A DNA stretch of 11,481 bases, taken from positions 1 to 11,481 of the forward strand of contig CAXMNC010000074.1 in assembly GCA_964194625.1 (NCBI GenBank), given 5' to 3'. The translations under genes and the position numbers were made by a program. This DNA comes from SPGG2 sp964194625 (GTDB lineage Bacteria > Pseudomonadota > Gammaproteobacteria > Acidiferrobacterales > SPGG2). This document shows positions 1 through 6,420 of this stretch, piece after piece (the first letter of the stretch is position 1; every line of letters starts with the position of its first letter). A model generated the notes under the pieces. The model was not told the DNA's origin. It worked only from the letters and a program-made list of their open reading frames with translations, and searched no databases.

Positions 1-236
1 ATGGGACCCATTTGTATTTACGCCAAGCTCGAGAACGCAGAAGCAGCGACGCAACTCAAATTAGGTAGCCTTCTCTACGACTACACGGAACTATGCGGAA
101 TCTTCTGCGAAAAGCTCAGAGAAACCACCCACCCGTGGATACTGGCGGTTAGCTCCTGCGACAACAGTTACGCTCGACTTGACAGGTAACGCCAGAGTGG
201 ATCGTGCCCTCCACCGAATGGCAGGTATTGCCTAGC

Positions 237-291
237 AAGAGCCGTTCGATTCAGAAAGGCTTGGCAATCTTGACAGGCAGAAACCGGCCAA
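237..291 (-). repeat. Dispersed spacer repeat, copy A
   Basis: Read on the minus strand, this 55-base segment aligns without gaps to 6084-6138 on the plus strand with 46 of 55 identities. That includes an unbroken run of 22 identical bases at the 3' end (237-258 against 6117-6138) and the shared blocks TTGGCCG and GCCTGTCAA. Both copies lie between genes. Weaker relatives are at 9348-9375 and 3407-3427. The upstream GTCTCTTGT (292-299) also recurs in the 9348 copy, so this copy probably extends to about 299. Confidence 0.75.
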
Positions 292-392
292 CAAGAGACG
301 GTCGCTTGATGCATAACCATCGCTTGGTGCGTCCGGTGTACGCTTCGTTGCCGTCGTTCATCACTCTGCAGCATGGTTTTAAAACAGTCTTT

Positions 393-434
393 GGCCGTAC
401 TTCAGCAACGTGCCCGTGAAGCGGACATACGGCC
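393..434 (-). terminator. Hairpin directly after the methyltransferase-like gene
   Basis: GGCCGTA (393-399) pairs perfectly with TACGGCC (428-434), and the adjacent CTTCA (400-404) pairs with TGAAG (417-421). This gives a 12-bp stem with one 6-base bulge and a 12-base loop. It begins one base after the stop codon (436-438) of the minus-strand gene. A TTTT run follows about ten bases beyond the stem on that strand. Position suggests a transcription terminator or 3'-end stabiliser, but the T run is not adjacent, so it is not a textbook intrinsic terminator. Confidence 0.4.
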
Positions 435-435
435 C

Positions 436-1605
436 TCATGGAATTGTCTTGTCCATCCCCCTCGCGATTTTCTTTTCTGGATCGTAGAATGGCAGATTAA
501 CGATTTCACATTCATACGTTTCGCCATAGGACAATTGAAGTGAGAGTCTTTGTCCGGCCCAATCTCCCGGCACATTAAAACGAACGTAGCCGATCGCCGT
601 ATCCAGATAGGGTGACCAGGCACCCGCCGTCACGCGGCCGACAGGCTGATCAGCGTTGAGCACTGCGCTATTCATGGTTGGCGTTACATCCTTGCATTTT
701 ACGCCGTAGAGCAAGGTGCGCCGATCAGCGTCGACAAGCGCCTCACGCCCCACGAAGTCGCCCTTATCCATGTCGATAAATGGCGCAAGACCTGCCTGAA
801 ACGGTGTCATCGACATATCCATGTCAGTGATGTTATCGAGAATGCCTGCTTCAAGCCGGCGAATTTCCATGGAACTGGAGGCTGAAAATTCCATGCCGTG
901 TGGTTCGCCCGCCGCCATCAGGTGGTCCCAGAGCCGGCGGTAGTCTGTATCGTCACCCTGGCTGTAAACTTCGTAGCCGAGTTCTCCCGTCCATCCGGTC
1001 CTCGATACATAGAGTTCCTGACCGCCAAGGTCGAAGAAGCCTGCGTGAAAGTACCCCATGTTCTCGTCAATGGCACCGTTCGAAGCGTCGCGCATGATCT
1101 CCAGCGAAGCGGGCCCCTGGATTTGAAGCACCCGCGACTTCGGATCCGACACGGTGATATCGAAACCTTCGCTGTGCGCTATTAACCAAGTTTCGAGGGC
1201 GCCGTCAGGCTGCACGTACCAGAACCGGTTCTCGGCTAGCTTGAATAGAAGGCCGTCCATGAAAACGCCACCCTGCGGGGTGCAGGCAATAGCGTAACGG
1301 CCACGCCCTTCCTTCAGGGTGGAAACGTTGCGGGCGAAAACCTTCTCCATAAACGGGACTACATCGGGGCCGGAAATTTCGACGGGTCGCTCTGGCACGT
1401 CGTACATCGCTGCCTTCCGCCTCAAGACCCAGTATTTCTCGACTGGATTATCGCCGTTGAACATGGGATAGAAGCGTCCGGCATACACTCCACGCACCAT
1501 CTCCGGGTTGTCGTAACAGGCGAGGTACGGTGACTGCTCGAATCGCTTTGCGCTGATGAGAACAGTATGCTTGTTGTCGGCGTGGATTGAAATATACCCA
1601 GACAT
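436..1605 (-). CDS. GcvT/DmdA-family folate-dependent methyltransferase homologue
   Basis: The 389-residue product has the glycine-cleavage T-protein fold. Visible motifs are QGGVFMDGLL (111-120), QIQGPASLEIM (161-171), SRTGWTGELGYEVY (201-214), EIRRLEAG (247-254) and the C-terminal barrel segment GAWSPYLDTAIGYV (328-341). The SRTGW and IQGP blocks and the overall layout resemble DMSP demethylase DmdA more than housekeeping GcvT. Family members move a one-carbon unit from a methylated or aminomethyl donor to tetrahydrofolate in the cytoplasm. The substrate here is unknown. The first 40 or so residues are not matched to the part of DmdA I know. The ATG is preceded by GAGG at ten bases. No gcvH or gcvP lies nearby, which argues against a glycine-cleavage role. 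It is divergent from the MDR gene at 2012. The family call is firm; DMSP as substrate is only a possibility. Confidence 0.88.
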   Translation of the reverse strand: MSGYISIHADNKHTVLISAKRFEQSPYLACYDNPEMVRGVYAGRFYPMFNGDNPVEKYWVLRRKAAMYDVPERPVEISGPDVVPFMEKVFARNVSTLKEGRGRYAIACTPQGGVFMDGLLFKLAENRFWYVQPDGALETWLIAHSEGFDITVSDPKSRVLQIQGPASLEIMRDASNGAIDENMGYFHAGFFDLGGQELYVSRTGWTGELGYEVYSQGDDTDYRRLWDHLMAAGEPHGMEFSASSSMEIRRLEAGILDNITDMDMSMTPFQAGLAPFIDMDKGDFVGREALVDADRRTLLYGVKCKDVTPTMNSAVLNADQPVGRVTAGAWSPYLDTAIGYVRFNVPGDWAGQRLSLQLSYGETYECEIVNLPFYDPEKKIARGMDKTIP

Positions 1606-1689
1606 TGAGATTCGTCCTCGCTAAATTATGCAAGTAGGTTTATAGCGGACCCACGAGGACGCGGGCTGCTAGACTTTGTCGATAACGAA

Positions 1690-1733
1690 TGTTTGTTTAA
1701 GTTCCGGCAACGCGCACTCGCTATAAACAAACA
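1690..1733. promoter_or_regulatory. Perfect 10-bp inverted repeat, candidate operator
   Basis: TGTTTGTTTA (1690-1699) and its exact reverse complement TAAACAAACA (1724-1733) are separated by 24 bases, a start-to-start spacing of 34. The right arm overlaps TATAAA (1722-1727), a possible -10 element for plus-strand transcription, though no good -35 box precedes it. The element lies between the divergent genes at 1605 and 2012. The long spacer argues for two half-sites of a DNA-binding protein rather than an RNA hairpin. The same left-arm 10-mer occurs at 8278-8287 in the other divergent region. Confidence 0.4.
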
Positions 1734-2011
1734 AATGGGGATTCTGAGTATATCACAGAAGATTAGTAATTTTGATTTAAGGCCTTCTTTCGTGAATCAG
1801 AATATTCCTGGGAAGCGGACGTTCGCCAAAAATGTTTTACAGTCTGGGTTGCCCGATCCGGTCATTTACCGAATTGCCTATAAATGGGTGCTACCAGCCC
1901 ATGAGGAGTCATTCACTGCCCTACCGAGAACGTCGGCTCCATGTTTTGAACTACTTCAAAGCAGAGTGGCTGGCTTATAATTCCCACCCCTTGGCAATTC
2001 GAAACGAAAAA

Positions 2012-3157
2012 ATGATGGAGATCACGCAGGCCACAGGTTCGGTTGGTGACCGATTTGATATACGCGGCTGCCCCAGAACCATGATGGCAGTAGTCACCAC
2101 TGGAAATGGTGGATATGACAAGCTTGTATACCGCCAGGTACCGGTGCCGACACTCCAACGTGGCGAGGTGCTGTTGCAGGTACTCGCTGCGGGTGTCAAC
2201 AACACTGAAATAAATACACGGCTCGGCTGGTACTCGTCTTCGGTTACTACGGCCACTGAGGACGCAGCGGCTATTGAAGAAGAGGAAGACATAGTAAGGC
2301 CGGATGGCGGTTGGAGCGAAGCGACACCGTTTCCGTTCATCCAGGGAACCGATTGTTGCGGACGCGTTGTTGCAGTAGCTGACGGTGTCGACGAAAGGTT
2401 GATTAGTACACGCGTGCTGGTACGGGCATGCATGCGCACCGAAGGGTTTGACTCCCTAGAAAATATCTGGATGGCCTCCGATTTCGATGGCGCCTTCGCA
2501 CAGTTCGTAAAAGTACCTGCCACGGAAGTGTTTGCCGTGAACTGCGATTGGAGCGACACCGAACTTGGCACTATTCCATGCGCTTATGGCACCGCTGAAA
2601 ACATGGTACACCGCGCCAACGTTCGAGCAGGTGACCATGTGTTAGTTACCGGTGCCTCGGGTGGCGTGGGGTCTGCGGTAGTACAACTCGTAAAGCGGCG
2701 CGGCGCCACTGTGAGCGCGATTGCTAGCAAAACCAAAGCAGAGCAAGTCCGTTCCATTGGGGCTGAACACGTTTTACATCGAGGCGACGACATCGTGGCT
2801 GGTTTCGGAGAGAAATCGGTCGACGTAGTCATTGATAACGTGGCTGGCTCCGCTTTCGGCGATGTGCTTAAGGTCCTGAAACGAGGCGGTAAGTACGTAT
2901 CCTCGGGTGCTATCGGTGGCCCCATTGTGGCGCTCGATATGCGCACCTTCTACCTTAAGGATCTGACCCTAATCGGCTGTACGGCGTGGGATGAACCCGT
3001 ATTCCCCAATCTCATTTCCTACATCGAACGTGGTGAGTTGCGCCCACTACTGGCAAAGACGTTTCCGCTTGAGAATATTGCGGTCGCCCAGCGCGAGTTC
3101 CTCGAAAAAAAGCATTTCGGCAATTTTATACTGATACCGGCCCCGGTGAGAGATTGA
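2012..3157 (+). CDS. Zinc-independent MDR family alcohol dehydrogenase/quinone oxidoreductase
   Basis: This is a medium-chain dehydrogenase/reductase. A GroES-like catalytic domain begins with MAVVTTGNGGYDKLVYR and contains LLQVLAAGVNNTEINTRLGW. It is followed by a Rossmann cofactor domain with VTGASGGVGSAVVQLVKRRG (near residue 212) and VIDNVAGSAFGDVLKVLKRG. Family members reduce or oxidise carbonyls, alcohols or quinones with NAD(P)H. The structural-zinc cysteine cluster of classical alcohol dehydrogenases is absent. An acidic insertion (AAAIEEEEDIVRPDGGW) sits in the catalytic domain. The frame is open from 1832, but residues encoded before 2012 resemble nothing in the family. ATG 2012 (381 residues) is preferred because homologues often carry a short lead before the MAVVTTG-like strand; ATG 2081 (358 residues) is the alternative. 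Neither has a clear Shine-Dalgarno. The physiological substrate is unknown. Confidence 0.85.
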   Translation: MMEITQATGSVGDRFDIRGCPRTMMAVVTTGNGGYDKLVYRQVPVPTLQRGEVLLQVLAAGVNNTEINTRLGWYSSSVTTATEDAAAIEEEEDIVRPDGGWSEATPFPFIQGTDCCGRVVAVADGVDERLISTRVLVRACMRTEGFDSLENIWMASDFDGAFAQFVKVPATEVFAVNCDWSDTELGTIPCAYGTAENMVHRANVRAGDHVLVTGASGGVGSAVVQLVKRRGATVSAIASKTKAEQVRSIGAEHVLHRGDDIVAGFGEKSVDVVIDNVAGSAFGDVLKVLKRGGKYVSSGAIGGPIVALDMRTFYLKDLTLIGCTAWDEPVFPNLISYIERGELRPLLAKTFPLENIAVAQREFLEKKHFGNFILIPAPVRD

Positions 3158-3160
3158 ATA

Positions 3161-3173
3161 ACCCGATTCGGGT
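3161..3173 (+). terminator. Short palindrome after the MDR gene
   Basis: ACCCGATTCGGGT is a perfect inverted repeat beginning four bases after the stop codon at 3155-3157. As RNA it gives a 5-bp GC-rich stem with a three-base loop. No T tract follows, so a terminator role is a weak inference from position alone. Confidence 0.22.
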
Positions 3174-3506
3174 CCGCTTCGTTACGAATGCTTATATTCT
3201 CGGTCCTTGTCCCTAGAAGTTGGGAAACCCCGGTCTGAGTAATTGAGCGGATGGTGCGGTGATCTGCACGTAGGACTGCTCAGAGTATTAAGCACGCGTT
3301 CGATTGAACACAACAAGAAGTTCAATTTGGATTTTGCAACGCCGTGGGGAACGTCCGCTATGAAAGAGAACGGACGACTACCCATTTTGCAGCGTCTGTC
3401 AGCTACGGGTCGATTTGCGCCTGTCGCTCCAGACGTCCTCCACCGACCGGTTCCCAGCATACTTCAGCCATAGAGGATACAAGATCTGATTCCCATTCAA
3501 GAGATT
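3174..3506. other. Spacer upstream of the tyrosine recombinase
   Basis: About 330 bases without a convincing gene. Both strands have short open frames (for example 3243-3473 plus) with no recognisable domain. A diverged copy of the dispersed repeat lies at 3407-3427. I saw no obvious attachment-site core. Confidence 0.45.
3407..3427 (+). repeat. Dispersed spacer repeat, diverged copy D
   Basis: This 21-base block (GGGTCG, ATTT, GCG, CCTGTCGC) matches the 9357-9377 part of the copy at 9348 at 18 of 21 positions. Similarity outside the core is poor: only a GACCGG block (3445-3450) recurs downstream at a similar distance. It is short enough that I treat it as a probable, not certain, family member. 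Confidence 0.4.
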
Positions 3507-3512
3507 AAGGAG
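3507..3512 (+). promoter_or_regulatory. Ribosome binding site fixing a GTG start
   Basis: AAGGAG sits seven bases upstream of GTG 3520. Its strength and spacing select this GTG as the start of the recombinase gene although no ATG is present nearby. Confidence 0.75.
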
Positions 3513-3519
3513 TCAGAAC

Positions 3520-4146
3520 GTGTATTCGCTACTTAAACACAAACCAAGGAACGTACCCTGGAACAAAGGCAAGCTGACGGGGCAGAAGCCTCCGCTAAAA
3601 CTTAAAGAGATTTGGGCGATAAGAATTCGCCTACAGATCGATGAGAAACATCGCGACTTGGCGCTGTTCAATCTGGCTATTGATAGCAAGCGTCGGGCCT
3701 GTGATCTACTCAAGCTGAAAGTATCCGATGTCTCGCAAGGCAACCGAGTGGCATCCCGGGCGATGGTTTTGCAACAAAAGACGGGGCAGTCCGTTAAGTT
3801 CGAGATTACCGAACAAACCAGTCGAGCTGTTTCGGACTGGATTCGGCTTGCCAATCTGAGCGCATCCGACCGTCTCTTCCCAAGTCGGATCCATCGATCG
3901 CCGCATTTGTCGACACGACAATACGCCCGCATCGTCGAAGCTTGGGTAGCCTCTATCGGGCTTGACCCAACAGCCTATGGAACCCACTCATTGCGCAGAA
4001 CCAAAGTGTCTCTGATTTACCGTCGAACCAAGAATCTCCGCGCAGTACAGCTTTTACTCGGGCACACCGAGCTCGAAAGCACGGTTCGATATTTGGGCAT
4101 TGAAGTAGAAGATGCGCTGGAAATAGCCGAACAAACTGAGGCATAA
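3520..4146 (+). CDS. Minimal tyrosine recombinase (phage-integrase family)
   Basis: The product is 208 residues starting at GTG. It carries the full catalytic set of tyrosine recombinases: Arg59 in DSKRRACDLLKL, Lys87 in QKTGQ, His156 and Arg159 in THSLRRT, His182 in LLGHTELEST, and nucleophile Tyr191 in TVRYLG. The usual N-terminal SAM-like core-binding domain of about 100 residues is absent; only about 25 residues precede the catalytic fold. It belongs to a group of small stand-alone integrases found in many proteobacteria, recognisable by KPPLKLKEIWAIRIRLQ and HLSTRQYARIV. It presumably cuts and rejoins DNA, but the target site and biological role of this group are not known to me. It has its own promoter space and a hairpin directly after the stop. 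No excisionase or phage gene is adjacent. Family assignment is firm. Confidence 0.93.
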   Translation: MYSLLKHKPRNVPWNKGKLTGQKPPLKLKEIWAIRIRLQIDEKHRDLALFNLAIDSKRRACDLLKLKVSDVSQGNRVASRAMVLQQKTGQSVKFEITEQTSRAVSDWIRLANLSASDRLFPSRIHRSPHLSTRQYARIVEAWVASIGLDPTAYGTHSLRRTKVSLIYRRTKNLRAVQLLLGHTELESTVRYLGIEVEDALEIAEQTEA

Positions 4147-4153
4147 GAACGGG

Positions 4154-4175
4154 GCGGTCGTCTGGAGGCGACCGC
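4154..4175 (+). terminator. Hairpin terminator after the tyrosine recombinase
   Basis: GCGGTCG (4154-4160) pairs with CGACCGC (4169-4175). Two further inner pairs (one a G-T wobble) leave a TGGA tetraloop, for a 9-bp stem. It starts eight bases after the stop codon and is followed by TTTCC. The stem is strong but the T run is only three long. Because the gene upstream is an integrase, a structured recombination site is an alternative reading. Confidence 0.5.
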
Positions 4176-4785
4176 TTTCCAGCCGTTCGGGCCACTGAGC
4201 ACCGACTGGCGCATGTTGACCCACCGTTGCCATTCGGTCTTCAGCACCTTGAACGTCCGGTTTTGAGCTAATAAGCGACCATTTTAAATAGTGACGCAAT
4301 TAATAAGAAAGCGAACCCATTATCGGTTAATGGAAGATACGCACAGGGAGTTTCGGTTCTTCTAAAAGCGCAAGCTCCAGAAATGTGGATTTAGATCCTT
4401 AAGCGGATATGAATCGGACAATTTCCTGGTAGAATTCCGGATCCCATTCATAGCGTCAGCGAACTATGGAAAGCCGCTCGGCCACTAGGCTATCGCACTT
4501 GAACTTTCCCCGGCTCTGCCAGGTCTCAATAGTTGGACCCAATGGAGGTGGCGGTCTCATTAAACTTTATACTGGAGCCGGTGTTCGGGCTCATCTCGGA
4601 ACATCATCATTAACAATGGAAGACGATATAGCTCTATCGCCAACGGTTAGGAGCACCCCTAGGATCTCCTGGGCTGTCATTTCTGTAATTGCGTCGCGAG
4701 TAGGAGCCCGTCAATTAACAAGGCGGCGGTCTCTGGCCGAGGTCGAGCAACTCGAGACTGCTGTATCGACTGAGACGGGGAGAAC
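4176..4785. other. Long spacer with no convincing gene
   Basis: About 610 bases. An open frame at 4466-4810 overlaps the next gene by 25 bases, has no ribosome binding site and shows no recognisable domain, so I do not call it. The part around 4260-4340 is AT-rich. I found no clear promoter. The spacer could hold a decayed gene or an unrecognised small RNA, but nothing in the sequence shows this. Confidence 0.4.
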
Positions 4786-5853
4786 ATGGCCACTAATTAC
4801 AAGATTCTGATCCTGGGCGCTTCATACGGGTCGCTGCTGGGTGTCAAGCTGGCGCTGGCGGGCCACACGGTAAAACTCGCTTGCTTGCCCGAGGAAGCCA
4901 GGCTGATCAACGAGGAAGGCGCGCGGGTGCGTATGCCTGCGAAGGGAGTAGAAGGGCTTGTGGAGCTCAATTCTCAGGACATGCCAGGCGACCTGTCAGC
5001 GGGTGGCCCCGCAGAGGTCAACCCGGCTGACTACGATCTGGTGGCTCTGGCGATGCAGGAGCCCCAATATCGGTCGCCGGACGTGCGTGAGCTGTTGAAT
5101 TCCGTTGCCGCGGCGAAAGTGCCCTGCATGTCGATCATGAATATGCCACCGCTGGCCTACCTGGCACGGATTCCCGGCATCGATCTTGAGGCATGCAAAA
5201 GCTGTTACACGGATCCGTCTGTTTGGGATGAGCTCGATCCCGCGCTGATTACGCTCTGCAGTCCCGACCCACAGGCTTTCCGGCCCCCTGAAGAAAAGGT
5301 CAACGTTTTGCAGGTCGGCCTGCCAACTAACTTCAAGGCAGCACCGTTCGAGTCAGACGAACACACGGCCATCCTTCGCCAGCTAGAGATAGATATCGAT
5401 GCTATTCGCTTTGATACCGATAATGGCCAGGTTGAATTGCCAGTCAAGCTCAGGACGCACGATTCGGTTTTCGTCCCACTTGCGAAGTGGAGCATGCTGC
5501 TGACTGGCAACTATCGCTGCATCCAGAAAGGCGGTATGCGGCCCATCAAGGAGGCTGTTCATAGTGACCTGGAACTGTCTCGGTCGGTCTACAACTGGGT
5601 GTTTGATTTGTGCGTATGTCTGGGCGCGGACCGCGATGACCTTGTGCCCTTCGAGAGGTACGCCAAGGCGGCGTTGTCACTTGCGAAACCTTCCGCGGCC
5701 GCACGGGCGCTGGCCGCCGGGGCGCCGAATATTGAGCGGATGGATCGCCTTGTGCAGACGTTAGCGGCACGCCAGGGCATGCAGTCGGAGGTGGTGGATC
5801 AGACAGTGGCTGTGGTTGACGGTTGGCTGGAGGCTAATCGTCAGAAGACCTAA
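4786..5853 (+). CDS. Ketopantoate reductase-like (ApbA/PanE-type) Rossmann protein of unknown substrate
   Basis: The 355-residue product opens with ILILGASYGSLLGVKLALAG (residues 7-26), a nucleotide-binding beta-alpha-beta unit with a G-A-S-Y-G-S turn instead of the usual GxGxxG. DYDLVALAMQEPQY corresponds to the strand that closes the dinucleotide site. The C-terminal half has FVPLAKWSMLLTGNYRC (229-245), in the place where ketopantoate reductases have their catalytic Lys and Asn (here Lys234 and Asn242). It is longer than PanE (about 300 residues), mainly through a middle segment with RFDTDNGQVELPVKL. The family looks like a conserved but uncharacterised NAD(P)-dependent reductase. GGGGAG lies only three bases before the ATG, a tight but usable spacing. 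It stands alone, so context gives no pathway. A pantothenate role is possible but unsupported. Confidence 0.82.
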   Translation: MATNYKILILGASYGSLLGVKLALAGHTVKLACLPEEARLINEEGARVRMPAKGVEGLVELNSQDMPGDLSAGGPAEVNPADYDLVALAMQEPQYRSPDVRELLNSVAAAKVPCMSIMNMPPLAYLARIPGIDLEACKSCYTDPSVWDELDPALITLCSPDPQAFRPPEEKVNVLQVGLPTNFKAAPFESDEHTAILRQLEIDIDAIRFDTDNGQVELPVKLRTHDSVFVPLAKWSMLLTGNYRCIQKGGMRPIKEAVHSDLELSRSVYNWVFDLCVCLGADRDDLVPFERYAKAALSLAKPSAAARALAAGAPNIERMDRLVQTLAARQGMQSEVVDQTVAVVDGWLEANRQKT

Positions 5854-5925
5854 TCCAGTAGGAAGAGCGGTTACTTTTAAGGCTTGTGACGTTGGGCTAT
5901 TCCGATGGTCTGCGTAGGTTCGTTC

Positions 5926-6002
5926 ATTGTTTCGGTATTCCCGCAAGCGAAATGTTTGGAGGCTGTAAATAATTGTTTCGGAGTTGGCAAAACCGAAACG
6001 AT
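5926..6002. repeat. Three copies of an ATTGTTTCGG motif, two forming a hairpin
   Basis: ATTGTTTCGG occurs at 5926-5935 and again at 5972-5981. An inverted near-copy CCGAAACGAT (5993-6002) differs at one base. The second and third copies can fold into a 10-bp stem with one G-T wobble and an 11-base loop. The group lies 70-150 bases after the reductase-like gene. It may be a terminator or a protein-binding cluster; no function can be assigned. Confidence 0.45.
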
Positions 6003-6083
6003 TTAGGCACGGCGAATGTGCGGATAAAGAGCTCAAACCGACCCTTCAGATGTGTTAGTTCCGACCTCTCCGAATGACAGGAG

Positions 6084-6138
6084 TTGGCCGTTCTCCGCCT
6101 GTCAAAACTTCGAAATCTTTCTGAATCGAACGGCTCTT
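6084..6138 (+). repeat. Dispersed spacer repeat, copy B
   Basis: This is the best match to copy A (237-291, opposite strand), with 46 of 55 identities and no gaps. The last 22 bases are identical between the two, while the first 33 carry all nine differences. The high local identity suggests selection or recent spread of the 3' part. It lies between the reductase-like gene and the glutathione transferase operon. Confidence 0.75.
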
Positions 6139-6240
6139 TCCGGCCAACAGCAGACGTTGCTGAACGACCAGTATCGATGACCTATTTCCGCCGTTCCCCG
6201 ACCGTCCACATTGAGTAAAGCGAGACTTCGAAGTGGTGGG

Positions 6241-6342
6241 CTACTCCGGGTCCGATGAGTAAGCCTTGATCGGGGCATCGACGACGAAGAGATCCTTGGT
6301 TTCCTGTTCACTGTCGGCGTGCGGGAAGGGATCGTCCGGCAT
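6241..6342 (-). pseudogene. Possible short gene remnant downstream of the GST operon
   Basis: A 33-codon frame starting at ATG 6342 ends at 6241. It contains the protein-like segment TKDLFVVDAPIKAYSSDPE and has codon use like nearby genes. The VVDA strand followed by a short polar turn recalls the N-terminal strand of amidohydrolase-2 family proteins (usually VVDAHxH), but the metal-binding histidines are missing and the frame stops at once. I read it as a candidate fragment of a decayed gene that once extended the operon. It could also be a chance open frame. Confidence 0.25.
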
Positions 6343-6363
6343 CGGCAGACTTCGCCGACGCCG
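6337..6363. terminator. GC-rich hairpin below the GST gene
   Basis: CGGCATCGGC (6337-6346) pairs with GCCGACGCCG (6354-6363), giving a 10-bp stem with one G-T or A-C position depending on the strand and a 7-base loop. It lies about 60 bases beyond the stop of the minus-strand GST gene. On the plus strand it is followed by a T-rich stretch (CTCTTTTATG), so it could end transcription coming from either side. On the minus strand there is no T run. Confidence 0.42.
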
Positions 6364-6420
6364 TGTCTCTTTTATGTACGTCGAATGGACTCCAGGTGAG
6401 CTCCTTTTCTGTTTCAGTTA

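Larger units (their letters stand above)
1..435. other. Gene-poor spacer at the left edge
   Basis: I see no convincing gene here. The open frames are short, overlap each other on both strands and resemble no family I know. The spacer does contain a copy of a dispersed repeat (237-291), a perfect GTTTTAAAAC palindrome (376-385) and a bulged hairpin next to the stop codon of the methyltransferase-like gene (393-434). A gene beginning to the left of the window cannot be excluded. Confidence 0.5.

Noticed and set aside
1..11. ATGGGACCCAT at the first base and again at 9545-9555, possibly ends of a mobile element
   Set aside because: The window edge is arbitrary, the match is only 11 bases and palindromic, and the flanks do not match, so an element boundary cannot be argued.
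1693..2011. Upstream extension of the MDR frame to 1832 and a 95-codon frame at 1693-1980
   Set aside because: The encoded residues match no part of the MDR family and lie in an AT-rich divergent promoter region with the inverted repeat.
2012..3157. Idea that the MDR gene is acrylyl-CoA reductase AcuI completing a DMSP pathway with the DmdA-like gene
   Set aside because: The N-terminal and cofactor-region motifs do not resemble the AcuI/YhdH type, and no other DMSP gene is present.
3174..4785. Possible integron with attC sites around the tyrosine recombinase
   Set aside because: The recombinase lacks integron-integrase features and I found no GTTRRRY/RYYYAAC-type paired sites or cassette array.
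4466..4810. A 114-codon open frame before the ketopantoate-reductase-like gene
   Set aside because: No ribosome binding site, no recognisable domain, and it overlaps the well-supported gene at 4786 in another frame.
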